Assembly: GCF_000367925.1 (NCBI RefSeq)
Contig: NZ_KB849176.1
Location: 548,191 to 612,190, forward strand
From: Acinetobacter bohemicus ANC 3994
Lineage (GTDB): Bacteria > Pseudomonadota > Gammaproteobacteria > Pseudomonadales > Moraxellaceae
Length of the DNA stretch: 64,000 bases
Direction of reading: 5' to 3'
A model generated the notes under the pieces. It was not told where the DNA came from. It ran no database searches and saw only the letters and a list, made by a program, of their open reading frames with translations. Position numbers and translations under genes: made by a program. Positions 1 to 7,869 of the stretch are shown here, one piece after another; position 1 is the stretch's first letter, and each line of letters begins with the position of its first letter.

Positions 1-1700
1 AGTGGGTTGTCACTTAGAATGACAAAATCAGCCAATTTCCCTTTTGTTAGGGTTCCTTTGCTGTTTTCTTCAAAATATTGATAAGCAGCCCAGTCTGTAA
101 GCGACTTTAATGCAATATAAGGGCTGACGCGTTGTTCAGCACCCAGTATTTTGCCACTGCGTGTGACGCGGTTTACCGTGGTGTCCAGAGTCATCATGCT
201 ACGAGGTGGAATAACAGGGGCATCATGGTGTTCGGTAAATAAAATACCTTTGCGTAAAGCCGAACCTGTTGGTGAAATACGATTTGCTCGTTCTACGCCC
301 AATGTTTCTTCTCTGTGCCAGTCGCCCCAATAATAGGTATGCAATGAAAAGAAGGATGGAATGAGTGCGAGAGCTTTAGCTTTGTCTAACTGATCTTCAC
401 GCATCGTTTGTGCGTGGATAATGACATTGCGTCGGTCTAATTTTGGATAGTGCTTGGTTGCAGTATCAATATCATTTAAATATTGGTCAATTGCAGCATC
501 ACCATTGGCATGGGCCAGTATTTGCCATTTGTGTTCAAAGGCTAAATTAATGGCATCTTGTACTGTTTTGTTTTCAGGAAAGGCTGGGTAGCCTGAATAG
601 CTTTTGGGTTTTCCTTCTGGTGGAATTAAATAGGGTTGAGTCAGCCAAGCCGTTTTGCCCTGAGGTGAACCATCCAAACTAATTTTAACACCACCTATGC
701 GAAAATGATGATCATAGTTGTGACTCGTACCATGCTTAAGCATGTATGCTTTTTCATTAATGATGTCGGGATAAGACACCAGATCAATCGGTAATTTTCC
801 TTGTTTGGCTAAATTTCGCCACAATTCACTTGTTCCAGCATCCGCACGACCTTCCTGAACGGTGGTATAGCCATTTTGAATATAAGTCTGAATAGCTGTG
901 AGCGCCATTTTCTGCATCATATCGGGTGGGACATTTTTAAACGCCTGCATCATGGCACTAAAAACAACACTTTCTTCAAGCACACCATTTGGCTCCATGG
1001 AGTTGTTCATCCGACGAATCACGCCACCGGATGGATTGGGTGTTTTTGCATTGATGTTGAGTATTTCTAAAGCTTTATGATTGACCGATGCGAGATGTCC
1101 AGATTGATGCAGAATCAAGACTGGCTGATCTTTAGAAATTTGATCCAGTTCTGTTGCCGTTGGATGACGTTTTTCTTTTAATTGCGCATCGTCATAACCG
1201 TTGCCCATAATCCAGCCTGATGTGGCTTGAATAAATTCGGGGTTTTGCTGCTGCCAGCTTTTCATAGCAACAATGAGCGAGTTGATATCGGTCACTGTTC
1301 CATCTGGGGGAGGGTAAAGATTCGCAACCGTTTGTTGTAAGCCGACACTGTTGGCATGGCTATGTGCATCGATGATACCAGGGATGACTGTACGTTGTTC
1401 TAAATTGAGCTGCTGTGCTTGAGGAGCCATTTTGCGTGCTTGTTCAAGTTTTCCACTAAACTGAATATGACCGGCTTGAATCAGTAATGCTTCGACATAG
1501 GTGGGTTGCATTCCCTCCATGGTCAAAATGGGACCGCCATAAACCAAGAGTGTATTTGACGCTTTTTCTTGAACAGGCTGATGTTGTGCTGTAGGTAAAT
1601 TTGCACATGCAACAAGCAATGTGACTGGTAGTGATGAAATGATGCATTTGGTTATCAAGTGATGTGTATGGCGCTTTTGGATTTTCAACAATGTGTTCAT
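1..1700 (-). CDS. Amidohydrolase family 3 (YtcJ-like) lipoprotein, 3' end off the window
   Basis: An open frame runs from an ATG at 1700 to the left edge without a stop, about 566 codons, so the C-terminus is missing. The N-terminus is basic, then hydrophobic, and ends in a lipobox (LLVAC, Cys about residue 32), which predicts an outer-membrane or periplasmic lipoprotein. The mature part has the amidohydrolase opening (VIPGIIDAHSHAN, metal-binding His-x-His), then LAHANGDAAID and a late LADFVILSDNP segment, as in YtcJ-type amidohydrolases. Substrate is unknown; such proteins are often annotated as formamide or N-substituted amide hydrolases. It reads left, away from rlpA. Family assignment is firm; function is not. 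Confidence 0.85.
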   Translation of the reverse strand, partial: MNTLLKIQKRHTHHLITKCIISSLPVTLLVACANLPTAQHQPVQEKASNTLLVYGGPILTMEGMQPTYVEALLIQAGHIQFSGKLEQARKMAPQAQQLNLEQRTVIPGIIDAHSHANSVGLQQTVANLYPPPDGTVTDINSLIVAMKSWQQQNPEFIQATSGWIMGNGYDDAQLKEKRHPTATELDQISKDQPVLILHQSGHLASVNHKALEILNINAKTPNPSGGVIRRMNNSMEPNGVLEESVVFSAMMQAFKNVPPDMMQKMALTAIQTYIQNGYTTVQEGRADAGTSELWRNLAKQGKLPIDLVSYPDIINEKAYMLKHGTSHNYDHHFRIGGVKISLDGSPQGKTAWLTQPYLIPPEGKPKSYSGYPAFPENKTVQDAINLAFEHKWQILAHANGDAAIDQYLNDIDTATKHYPKLDRRNVIIHAQTMREDQLDKAKALALIPSFFSLHTYYWGDWHREETLGVERANRISPTGSALRKGILFTEHHDAPVIPPRSMMTLDTTVNRVTRSGKILGAEQRVSPYIALKSLTDWAAYQYFEENSKGTLTKGKLADFVILSDNP

Positions 1701-1779
1701 CCTCAACTCTTATCGTTATTTATATGCTGTATTTATTAAACACTAAGATGATGCTTAAAACAAAGTTTTTTCAGGCATT

Positions 1780-1806
1780 AAAAAAGCCACATCAAGTGGC
1801 TTTTTA
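1780..1806 (-). terminator. Intrinsic terminator after rlpA
   Basis: AAAAAGCCAC, a 5-nt loop and GTGGCTTTTT form a perfect stem with T-tracts on both sides, about 30 bases beyond the rlpA stop. Confidence 0.85.
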
Positions 1807-1836
1807 AGTCAAACGTATTAGAAGTTTTGCATGTGC

Positions 1837-2445
1837 TTATGAACTCGGACCATCTACACGTTCAATATTCACTTTGGCTGTACCCGCGTTGGTAATACCC
1901 AATTGCTTAGCTGCGCCGTAAGACAAGTCTAGAACTCGGTTGCCATGGAATGGACCACGATCGTTTACTTTTACCACTACACTTTTACCATTGGTTTTAT
2001 TCGTAACACGAATATAACAGTTCAATGGCAAGCTACGGTGAGCTGCAGTTAATCCATTCATATCGAATGTTTCACCACTTGCTGTTTTACGACCATGAAA
2101 CTGGCGACCGTACCAAGATGCTGCACCAGTCTGACTGAATTTACGTACAGTATTGGATGCAACGGTATTTAACTTTTCAATCACTGAAGGCTCGTCTTCA
2201 GGGATTTCAATTTTTGCTGCAATCGTTTCACGACGGATTTTATCGCCAGAACGCTCAGTGATTGAAAGGCTATTTAAATTTGAAAAATGAGAGTTAAACT
2301 TTTGAGCATCTTTATTTAAGACACGCGTGGCTAAGCGAGTGTTGTCATTATCCGTACTGAATGATGACTGAACCATTTCTGCTTGAGACTGACTCAGGGC
2401 AAAAGTGGTGGTTAAAGCTAAAATATACTTAAGCGAAGACTGCAT
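1837..2445 (-). CDS. rlpA: RlpA-family septal ring lytic transglycosylase (DPBB fold)
   Basis: RlpA proteins cleave or bind denuded peptidoglycan glycan strands near the septum. The C-terminal half shows the RlpA double-psi beta-barrel signatures: GAASWYGRQFHGRKTASGE, TAAHRSLPLNCYIRVTN, VVVKVNDRGPF and LDLSYGAAKQLG. The start was chosen at the ATG at 2445. An AGGAG lies 7 bases upstream, and translation from here gives a clean signal peptide (MQSSLKYILALTTTFALSQSQA). A longer frame reaches 2529 but has no supporting site. There is no obvious lipobox cysteine, so this member looks secreted rather than lipid-anchored. The SPOR domain of E. coli RlpA is absent. The next gene upstream is mltB, a common pairing. 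Confidence 0.9.
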   Translation of the reverse strand: MQSSLKYILALTTTFALSQSQAEMVQSSFSTDNDNTRLATRVLNKDAQKFNSHFSNLNSLSITERSGDKIRRETIAAKIEIPEDEPSVIEKLNTVASNTVRKFSQTGAASWYGRQFHGRKTASGETFDMNGLTAAHRSLPLNCYIRVTNKTNGKSVVVKVNDRGPFHGNRVLDLSYGAAKQLGITNAGTAKVNIERVDGPSS

Positions 2446-2731
2446 TATTAAACTCCTAAAGACCATGTGCTTAACTTCATCTAAACGATTGAAATATCGG
2501 CAATCAAGTCTGTTAATTCTCTTTTGCAACTACATTTGACGAGATGGATAATATTCATGCTAGGCTAAAGCTGTCTACTCTTTAATTGAAATAATTACAA
2601 AAAGGGTGAAAATATATCACTTTTTGGTTAAAAAATAATCAATATTGTAACATATTATTTAAAATGTGTGTTTTGTGCACTATTTTGTAAAATAAAATCT
2701 TGACTTTTGTTGTTTGTAGTAAAAGCTAGTC

Positions 2732-3733
2732 TCAACGACTAGCGATTTCAGTGCCTAATTGCCATACGGCAGTCGCATACATACGGCTCTTATTATAAGT
2801 CGTAATCACTTGGAAATTAGGGTAAGTAATATAGTAAATCGGTGCATAACTTTCTTGAAGTTGAATCACATTAACCAGATCTAAGTCATCTATTTTAACA
2901 ATCGGATTAGTTGGCGTAATCCCTTGATTCTTTAAGGCTCCGTAGGGTGTTGGTTGTTCCAAATTTTTGGCAATAATGGATTCAGGATTGTTTCCTGTGT
3001 AGCGAGCTGAGAAACCGATGGGTTGATTGCGCTGCCATCCGTGTTGAGCTAAATAGTTTGCAATTGAACCGATGGCATCGACCGCAGAATTTCGAAGATC
3101 AATATGTCCATTTCCATCGTAGTCCACACCGAGTTTTGGAATGTTACTTGGCATAAATTGAGGGTAGCCAATCGCACCTGCGTAAGAACCCACCACTGAA
3201 TGCGTTGGAACACCATCTTTGTATGTCCATGCAATGAGTGCGGCAAGTTCATCTTGGAAATATTGTGCACGTCGTTCGTAGCCAAAGCCTAGGGTTGCTA
3301 ATGCATCACGAGTGACGAAATTGCCTTTATTGGCGCCAAAACCTGTTTCCACACCTAAAATGCCTAAAATAATCGATTGTGGGACACCAAACTGCTGTTC
3401 GGCACGGTTTAAGGTGTCGGCATATTGATTTTTAAAACGCACACCACGTTGAATGGTACTTTCAGCCATAAAATTGGTTTTATATTCGTACCATGGCTTA
3501 CTTTCACCGGGACGATTCATAATATTAATAATATTGGGTAGGTTTTTTGAGCCATTCATGGCCCAGTCAATTTGTTCTGCACTTAAACCATAGGTTTGCA
3601 TGGTTTTCTGTTTAAAACTGCTATAGCCGGGATGGTTGTAAAAATCATTGGCTTGGCAGAAGCTGGTGATGGAAAGCGCACCAACAAGTAAAGGAAGACG
3701 TTTCATTTTGTTATAAAAGTGGATATTTAACAT
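2732..3733 (-). CDS. mltB: Lytic murein transglycosylase B
   Basis: MltB cleaves the MurNAc-GlcNAc bond of peptidoglycan to give 1,6-anhydro products. The protein carries an SLT_2/MltB fold: QQFGVPQSIILGILGVETGFG (the Glu in VET is the expected catalytic acid), then VVGSYAGAIGYPQFMPSN, DYDGNGHIDL and SIANYLAQHGW. A hydrophobic leader (RLPLLVGALSITSFCQA) predicts export. ATG at 3733 follows a GGAA about 10 bases upstream. TTG at 3742 and ATG at 3706 are alternatives, the latter giving the tightest signal peptide. Directly upstream lies a decayed rodA fragment, so the gene has lost its usual operon partner here and probably relies on a new promoter. Confidence 0.92.
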   Translation of the reverse strand: MLNIHFYNKMKRLPLLVGALSITSFCQANDFYNHPGYSSFKQKTMQTYGLSAEQIDWAMNGSKNLPNIINIMNRPGESKPWYEYKTNFMAESTIQRGVRFKNQYADTLNRAEQQFGVPQSIILGILGVETGFGANKGNFVTRDALATLGFGYERRAQYFQDELAALIAWTYKDGVPTHSVVGSYAGAIGYPQFMPSNIPKLGVDYDGNGHIDLRNSAVDAIGSIANYLAQHGWQRNQPIGFSARYTGNNPESIIAKNLEQPTPYGALKNQGITPTNPIVKIDDLDLVNVIQLQESYAPIYYITYPNFQVITTYNKSRMYATAVWQLGTEIASR

Positions 3734-3755
3734 ATTGCTCAAAGTTCCAAAAATA

Positions 3756-3975
3756 TCATTTGTGTGTATGGATAGACATCACAACGCTAAAAGCAGCTAT
3801 TAAAGTAGTCATCAGTGCAGTACCGCTATAACTCAAACAAGGAAGCCGAATTGCTATATATAGCTAAGATACCACTGACCATGCCAGCGTTAACAAATAC
3901 ATATACAAAAAACGACAAACTTAGACTGCTTGCAAGTCAGCGACCATACTGCTGAAAACAATTCAGTCTAGTGAA
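3756..3975 (-). pseudogene. rodA: Decayed 3' fragment of rodA (mrdB)
   Basis: Read on the minus strand, this stretch encodes two recognisable pieces of the RodA C-terminus in different frames: FFVYVFVNAGMVSGIL (about 3860-3915), then LSYSGTALMTTLIAAFSVV continuing to MSIHTHK and a TGA at 3756-3758. RodA normally reads VNxGMVSGILPVVGVPLP..SYGG..MSIHTH; here the piece between is garbled and frame-shifted, and further upstream only stops and noise remain. It lies 23 bases before mltB, where rodA is expected in Acinetobacter-like gene order. Fragment identity is clear to me; whether an intact rodA exists elsewhere cannot be seen. Confidence 0.75.
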
Positions 3976-4055
3976 CATCGTTTTAAAAAGAATGACGAAA
4001 TATAAAATAATCGGGATGAATAAAATGTAAAAGTTGCCATTTAAAGGGAAATATT

Positions 4056-4160
4056 ATGCTGTTTACAGTATCGCCTTGGGTTTGGCTAAAAAATCTATAT
4101 TGCGGGCTGGATGACATGACTTTTTTTGGGTGGATTAATGCAAAGGCGATGCTAACATAA
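4056..4160 (+). CDS. Possible 34-residue small protein
   Basis: An ATG at 4056 with AGGGA about 6 bases upstream opens a 34-codon frame to TAA at 4160. The product is Trp/Phe-rich and hydrophobic (MLFTVSPWVWLKNLYCG followed by LDDMTFFGWINAKAMLT). It lies in the otherwise gene-free 3.98-4.2 kb stretch. No family is recognised. The ribosome-binding site is the only positive evidence; a chance frame is quite possible. Confidence 0.25.
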   Translation: MLFTVSPWVWLKNLYCGLDDMTFFGWINAKAMLT

Positions 4161-4200
4161 ACTTGTATTTAGATAATATATATCAATATTTTGCAATAAA

Positions 4201-4224
4201 AAAACCTAGCAAAAGCTAGGTTTT
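4201..4224 (-). terminator. Intrinsic terminator after the 4243-4893 gene
   Basis: AAAACCTAGC, AAAA loop, GCTAGGTTTT: a perfect 10-bp stem with flanking A/T tracts, 19 bases past the stop of the leftward gene. Confidence 0.8.
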
Positions 4225-4242
4225 CGAGCATTTTAAAAAAGC

Positions 4243-4893
4243 TTAAACATGAAATAATGTGTCGTGATATTCAGCAAGTACCAATAGCTCATCTTTATTG
4301 AGATTTGGGATAATTTTATCCACGGCAATATGCACCGCTTTAATGACCGCAGTCGAACCAAAATCCGCAGCTTTACGTTTGATCAGGCCTAAATCGAGCG
4401 TCTTATTAAAGTCATTCATAAAATGATGGACTGTGGCATCTGCAAATTGTTTATAAAGTTCAGCTAACGCTGCTTTATTAACGTCATTTCCCGCTTTAAT
4501 TTCAGCATAACTATTTTTGAGATTTGTCACCAAATTTGCATCTAAAGTTTCACCAACACGAAAGTTGCCTGCTGCATCTTTAAATAAACTTTTTTCAGAA
4601 AAATCAATGGATTGCTTAACAACATCATTTGAGGATTTACCCATGAGCTGTTTTAATAAAACAGCAACGGTCGATTTGATATAACCGGCAAGTTTCTCTG
4701 CTGTATCGCGTTTATCACTCGGTGGAAAACGACGAATCAGTTCAGTCAAAATACCATCAATGATTTCATCATTAATTAGCAATGCTGTTTTGTCACGTAA
4801 AGGGTAAAGCGGCTCGCTCGAATTTTTCTTTTCCTGACCTGTTTGAATGCTTGTTAATAATTCTGCAGAAGGAATAAAACCAAAAAATGGCAT
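4243..4893 (-). CDS. Conserved hypothetical protein, soluble, ~216 aa
   Basis: No family is recognised. The protein is mostly helical, acidic/lysine-rich and lacks a signal peptide or membrane segment. It begins MPFFGFIPSAELLTSIQTG and carries heptad-like segments (DEIIDGILTELIRRF; KLAGYIKSTVAVLLKQL). The ATG at 4893 is preceded by GAGG about 9 bases upstream; a TTG at 4908 would add five residues but is less convincing. It sits 26 bases after queF and could be cotranscribed with it. A clear terminator follows. The intact frame and spacing support a real gene. Confidence 0.75.
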   Translation of the reverse strand: MPFFGFIPSAELLTSIQTGQEKKNSSEPLYPLRDKTALLINDEIIDGILTELIRRFPPSDKRDTAEKLAGYIKSTVAVLLKQLMGKSSNDVVKQSIDFSEKSLFKDAAGNFRVGETLDANLVTNLKNSYAEIKAGNDVNKAALAELYKQFADATVHHFMNDFNKTLDLGLIKRKAADFGSTAVIKAVHIAVDKIIPNLNKDELLVLAEYHDTLFHV

Positions 4894-4919
4894 GTCAAAA
4901 AACCTCAATATTTTTCATT

Positions 4920-5735
4920 TTATTGTCGCGCCAAACGAATGGGGCGAGGCATCCATGTGAGATCCGATACACGACAAGGATTAATGTCTAATCCACCCCG
5001 ACGCGTATAGGTTGCATAAACCATCAGTTTTTCTGGTGCAAAATTTTGCCAGATGTCGGCAAACATCTGTTCCACACATTGTTCATGGAAACCATTATGC
5101 TGACGGTAAGAAATAATATAAGCTAAAATACTGCGATAACAAGGTTTTTTACCCTGATATCGGATAAAAACGGTGCCCCAATCGGGTTGTCCTGTGACTG
5201 GACAGTTACTGCGTAGTAAATGTGAATATAGTTGAATATCGACAGTTTCAGTATTTTCTGTGTCTAACTTTAATAAAGTTGCATCTGGATGCGTTTCTAA
5301 GCGCTCAGGGCTTAAATCATCAATACAAATGCCCTCAGGTTTCGAAATATCTAAATCATCGGCTTGGAAGAGGCTAAGGGTGACTGGTGCACCTGCGGCT
5401 GCGGATAAATCTTTTTCTACCGTAGCAATAAAAGCGTCTTTTGATTCGAACGAGGTAAAGTTCATGCTATTAAAGTAGAGCTTTAAAGATTTTGATTCGA
5501 TTAAATTCGGTGATGATGCGGGTAGAGCAAGACGACCAATAGCAACTTGTGGAATGCCTACTGCATTTAACCAAGATATTTCAAAAACATGCCACCAATC
5601 CTGACCTTGTTGAATGCCTTCAACATGAGCATAGTGTTCACGCGCTGGTGCACGTGCAATAGGAAACAGAATATCGGGTTGATATTCTGTTGGATAGTTG
5701 GTGTCTTTACCTAATAAAGAGAGTTCTACAGTCAT
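4920..5735 (-). CDS. queF: NADPH-dependent 7-cyano-7-deazaguanine reductase
   Basis: QueF reduces preQ0 to preQ1 in queuosine tRNA modification. At 271 residues this is the long, bimodular type. Visible signatures are ESKSLKLYFNSMN (QueF motif, about residues 80-92), SNCPVTGQPDWG with the thioimide-forming Cys178 and Asp185, and YRQHNGFHEQCVEQMF. The start ATG overlaps the stop of the ABC permease gene by one base, implying translational coupling with the exporter. Function is confident from motif and length. Confidence 0.96.
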   Translation of the reverse strand: MTVELSLLGKDTNYPTEYQPDILFPIARAPAREHYAHVEGIQQGQDWWHVFEISWLNAVGIPQVAIGRLALPASSPNLIESKSLKLYFNSMNFTSFESKDAFIATVEKDLSAAAGAPVTLSLFQADDLDISKPEGICIDDLSPERLETHPDATLLKLDTENTETVDIQLYSHLLRSNCPVTGQPDWGTVFIRYQGKKPCYRSILAYIISYRQHNGFHEQCVEQMFADIWQNFAPEKLMVYATYTRRGGLDINPCRVSDLTWMPRPIRLARQ

Positions 5736-6508
5736 TATTCACGCATTCCTGAACCACGAGAAAGTAAATAGTAAGCTATGCCGTAAAGCGCAACGCAGCA
5801 TAAGGTAATGATGCTTAATGAAACGGAAACATTGACATCACTATGACCTAAAATGCCGAAACGGAAGGCATTGACCATATATACGATCGGGTTAATTAAA
5901 GAGAGATTTTGCCAAAAAGGGCTTAAAGCACTAATCGCATAGAATACCCCACCTAAATACGTCAGTGGTGTAAGTACAAATGTTGGAATAATTGAAATAT
6001 CATCAAACGACTTGGCGTAAACCGCATTAATAAGTCCCCCAAGTGAAAACAGGAGGGATGTAATTAATACTGTATATATAGTCACAAACCAATTGGTGAT
6101 ATATAAGTCAGTAAAGAACATACTCATGCTGGTGACAATAATGCCGACCAAAACACCACGGCACACACCACCAATCACGTAGCCCCAAAGAATCATATGT
6201 AATGGGACTGGACTCATGATGAGTTCTTCAATGCTTTTTTGAAATTTAGCACTAAAGAAACTCGAAGAGACATTGGCATAACTATTGGTAATGACCGCCA
6301 TCATGATTAAGCCGGGCACAATAAACTGCATATAACTAAAGCCGCCCATTTCACCAATACGTGAACCGACCAAATTACCAAAAATCACGAAGTATAGACT
6401 CATGGTGATGGCAGGTGGTAAGAGCGTTTGTGGCCAAATACGCATAAAACGACGTACTTCTTTATGCACAAGGGTATAGAGCGCAACACTGAGTTGATTC
6501 AAGTTCAT
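5735..6508 (-). CDS. ABC-2 type transporter permease (YadH-like)
   Basis: A 257-residue, six-helix ABC-2 permease. The typical segments are FIVPGLIMMAVITNSYANVSSSFF, the amphipathic FQKSIEELIMSPVP loop, TPLTYLGGVFYAISALSPFWQ and NPIVYMVNAFRFGILG, as in YadH and other ABC-2 exporters. It overlaps the ATPase gene by 4 bases (6505-6508), so the two form one exporter. Substrate is unknown; homologues are linked to drug or envelope-component export. Confidence 0.92.
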   Translation of the reverse strand: MNLNQLSVALYTLVHKEVRRFMRIWPQTLLPPAITMSLYFVIFGNLVGSRIGEMGGFSYMQFIVPGLIMMAVITNSYANVSSSFFSAKFQKSIEELIMSPVPLHMILWGYVIGGVCRGVLVGIIVTSMSMFFTDLYITNWFVTIYTVLITSLLFSLGGLINAVYAKSFDDISIIPTFVLTPLTYLGGVFYAISALSPFWQNLSLINPIVYMVNAFRFGILGHSDVNVSVSLSIITLCCVALYGIAYYLLSRGSGMRE

Positions 6509-7440
6509 TGCGCATCTCCTTCAAGATTTTTTTCCACCATTTTCACAAACAGTTCTTCTAGGCGATTTGATTTATTACGCATACTCGCCACTTGAATGCC
6601 TTGTGCTTGTAAAAGTTGAAACAGTTCGTTTAGGGTATGTGCTTTGTCCATTGTCACTTCTAAGGTTGTGGGATCAATTAAATTGAAACGCACACCAATA
6701 ATGTCGATGTGAATAGGCTGAATCGGTTCGAGCAAATCGAAAATAAAGGATTCTTCACTGAGCTGATTTAAGAAAGACTTCATGGTGGTATCTTCTTTAA
6801 TCACACCGCGGTCAATAATGGCAATGCGGCGACAGAGCATTTCAGCTTCTTCTAAATAATGCGTGGTCAAAATAATAGAAGTGCCTTGTTCATTCATTTC
6901 AGTGAGGAAATCCCACATTGAACGACGCAATTCAATATCTACGCCGGCAGTGGGTTCATCTAAAATGAGCAGTTTAGGCTGATGCATCATGGCACGAGCA
7001 ATCATTAAGCGACGTTTCATACCGCCAGATAGCATACGCGCTTGAATAGCGCGTTTGTCCCAGAGACCGAGTTTTTCTAAATATTGTTCAGCACGTTGTT
7101 CGGCAATTTTTTTGGGAATGCCGTAATAACCTGCTTGAGTGACTAAAATATCAAAGGTTTTTTCAAATTGACCAAAATTAAATTCTTGCGGCACAACCCC
7201 TAAGCATTGTTTTGCTTCTGAAGGATGGGTGTCTAGATTGTGCCCAAAAATTTCAACAGTACCAGATGTTTTTTTTGTGAGTGAGCTAATGATGCTGATG
7301 GTGGTTGATTTACCTGCGCCATTGGGTCCAAGGAGGGCATAAAACTCACCTTCAGGCACGCTTAAGTTAATCCCTTTTAGCGCTTGAAAACCATTTCGAT
7401 AAGTTTTAGATACGTCTCGCAAGGTCAATGCATCAGTCAT
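6505..7440 (-). CDS. ABC transporter ATP-binding protein (YadG-like)
   Basis: The ATPase partner of the downstream permease. Walker A (LLGPNGAGKSTT), Q-loop (VVPQEFNFGQFE), signature (LSGGMKRRLMIARAM), Walker B (LLILDEPTAGVD) and H-loop (ILTTHYLEEAEML) are all present in order. After the nucleotide-binding domain comes a C-terminal DUF4162-like extension of about 80 residues. ATG at 7440 gives the normal N-terminus (MTDALTLRDVSKTYRNG). A frame extending to 7557 adds 39 residues unlike the family and was not used. The gene lies just before the tRNA, on the opposite strand. Confidence 0.94.
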   Translation of the reverse strand: MTDALTLRDVSKTYRNGFQALKGINLSVPEGEFYALLGPNGAGKSTTISIISSLTKKTSGTVEIFGHNLDTHPSEAKQCLGVVPQEFNFGQFEKTFDILVTQAGYYGIPKKIAEQRAEQYLEKLGLWDKRAIQARMLSGGMKRRLMIARAMMHQPKLLILDEPTAGVDIELRRSMWDFLTEMNEQGTSIILTTHYLEEAEMLCRRIAIIDRGVIKEDTTMKSFLNQLSEESFIFDLLEPIQPIHIDIIGVRFNLIDPTTLEVTMDKAHTLNELFQLLQAQGIQVASMRNKSNRLEELFVKMVEKNLEGDAQ

Positions 7441-7628
7441 GAAATTCTCACATGGTGAATAGTATGAGTATTGTGAGTGATCTTGGGTAATAAACCAAGT
7501 GAATAAGGCGGAATTCTGTGTTGCAATTATGGAACATTGTTTAAAGTATGAGCACAAAAAATGATGACTTATAGATAGTTGCTTTACCTTACGGTTTTTT
7601 TTGTTATGATGTGCGCATTCCGAAAGAA

Positions 7629-7704
7629 GCGCTCATAGCTCAACTGGATAGAGTACAGGTCTCCGAAGCCTGTGGCGTGGGTTCGAGTCCCGCTGAGCGC
7701 ACCA
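7629..7704 (+). tRNA. tRNA-Arg (anticodon CCG)
   Basis: A 76-nt cloverleaf: acceptor GCGCTCA pairs with TGAGCGC, D-arm GCTC/GAGT, anticodon stem CAGGT/GCCTG with loop CTCCGAA (anticodon CCG), T-arm with GTTCGAGTCCC, and encoded CCA. A TATGAT-like -10 lies at 7605-7610. Its 3' end is the integration site of the island, and the gene remains complete after insertion. Confidence 0.96.
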
Positions 7705-7705
7705 A
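7691..7705 (+). repeat. attL core (tRNA-side direct repeat)
   Basis: CGCTGAGCGCACCAA, the tRNA-Arg tail plus two bases, recurs exactly at 39975-39989. Weaker similarity (GTTTTATCC-ATC) continues about 25 bases past each copy. Confidence 0.88.
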
Positions 7706-7799
7706 ATTCCTGTTTTATCCCATCCTAAGATGTTCTGTAGATATTGAAAATAAAGGGTTTTAAGCTTATTCTTGTTTCATGGTGTCCCGTGACTTCCAC

Positions 7800-7839
7800 A
7801 ACTTACCGCAACTAATAACGGTAAGAGTTGCGGTAAGTT
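7800..7839. repeat. Inverted TTGCGGTAA motifs: probable integrase arm or Xis sites
   Basis: AACTTACCGCAACT (7800-7813) and AGTTGCGGTAAGTT (7826-7839) form a perfect 14-bp inverted repeat around a 12-nt spacer that itself contains CGGTAAG. The TTGCGGTAA core occurs twice more near attR (39892-39912). Position between att core and integrase fits arm-type binding sites; binding is inferred. Confidence 0.6.
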
Positions 7840-7869
7840 TGAATTTAACTTCTTTAGTTACCGTGAAAC

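Noticed and set aside
1..1070. Several plus-strand frames (151-333, 876-1070, 898-1080)
   Set aside because: They lie inside the continuous minus-strand amidohydrolase gene and have no independent support.
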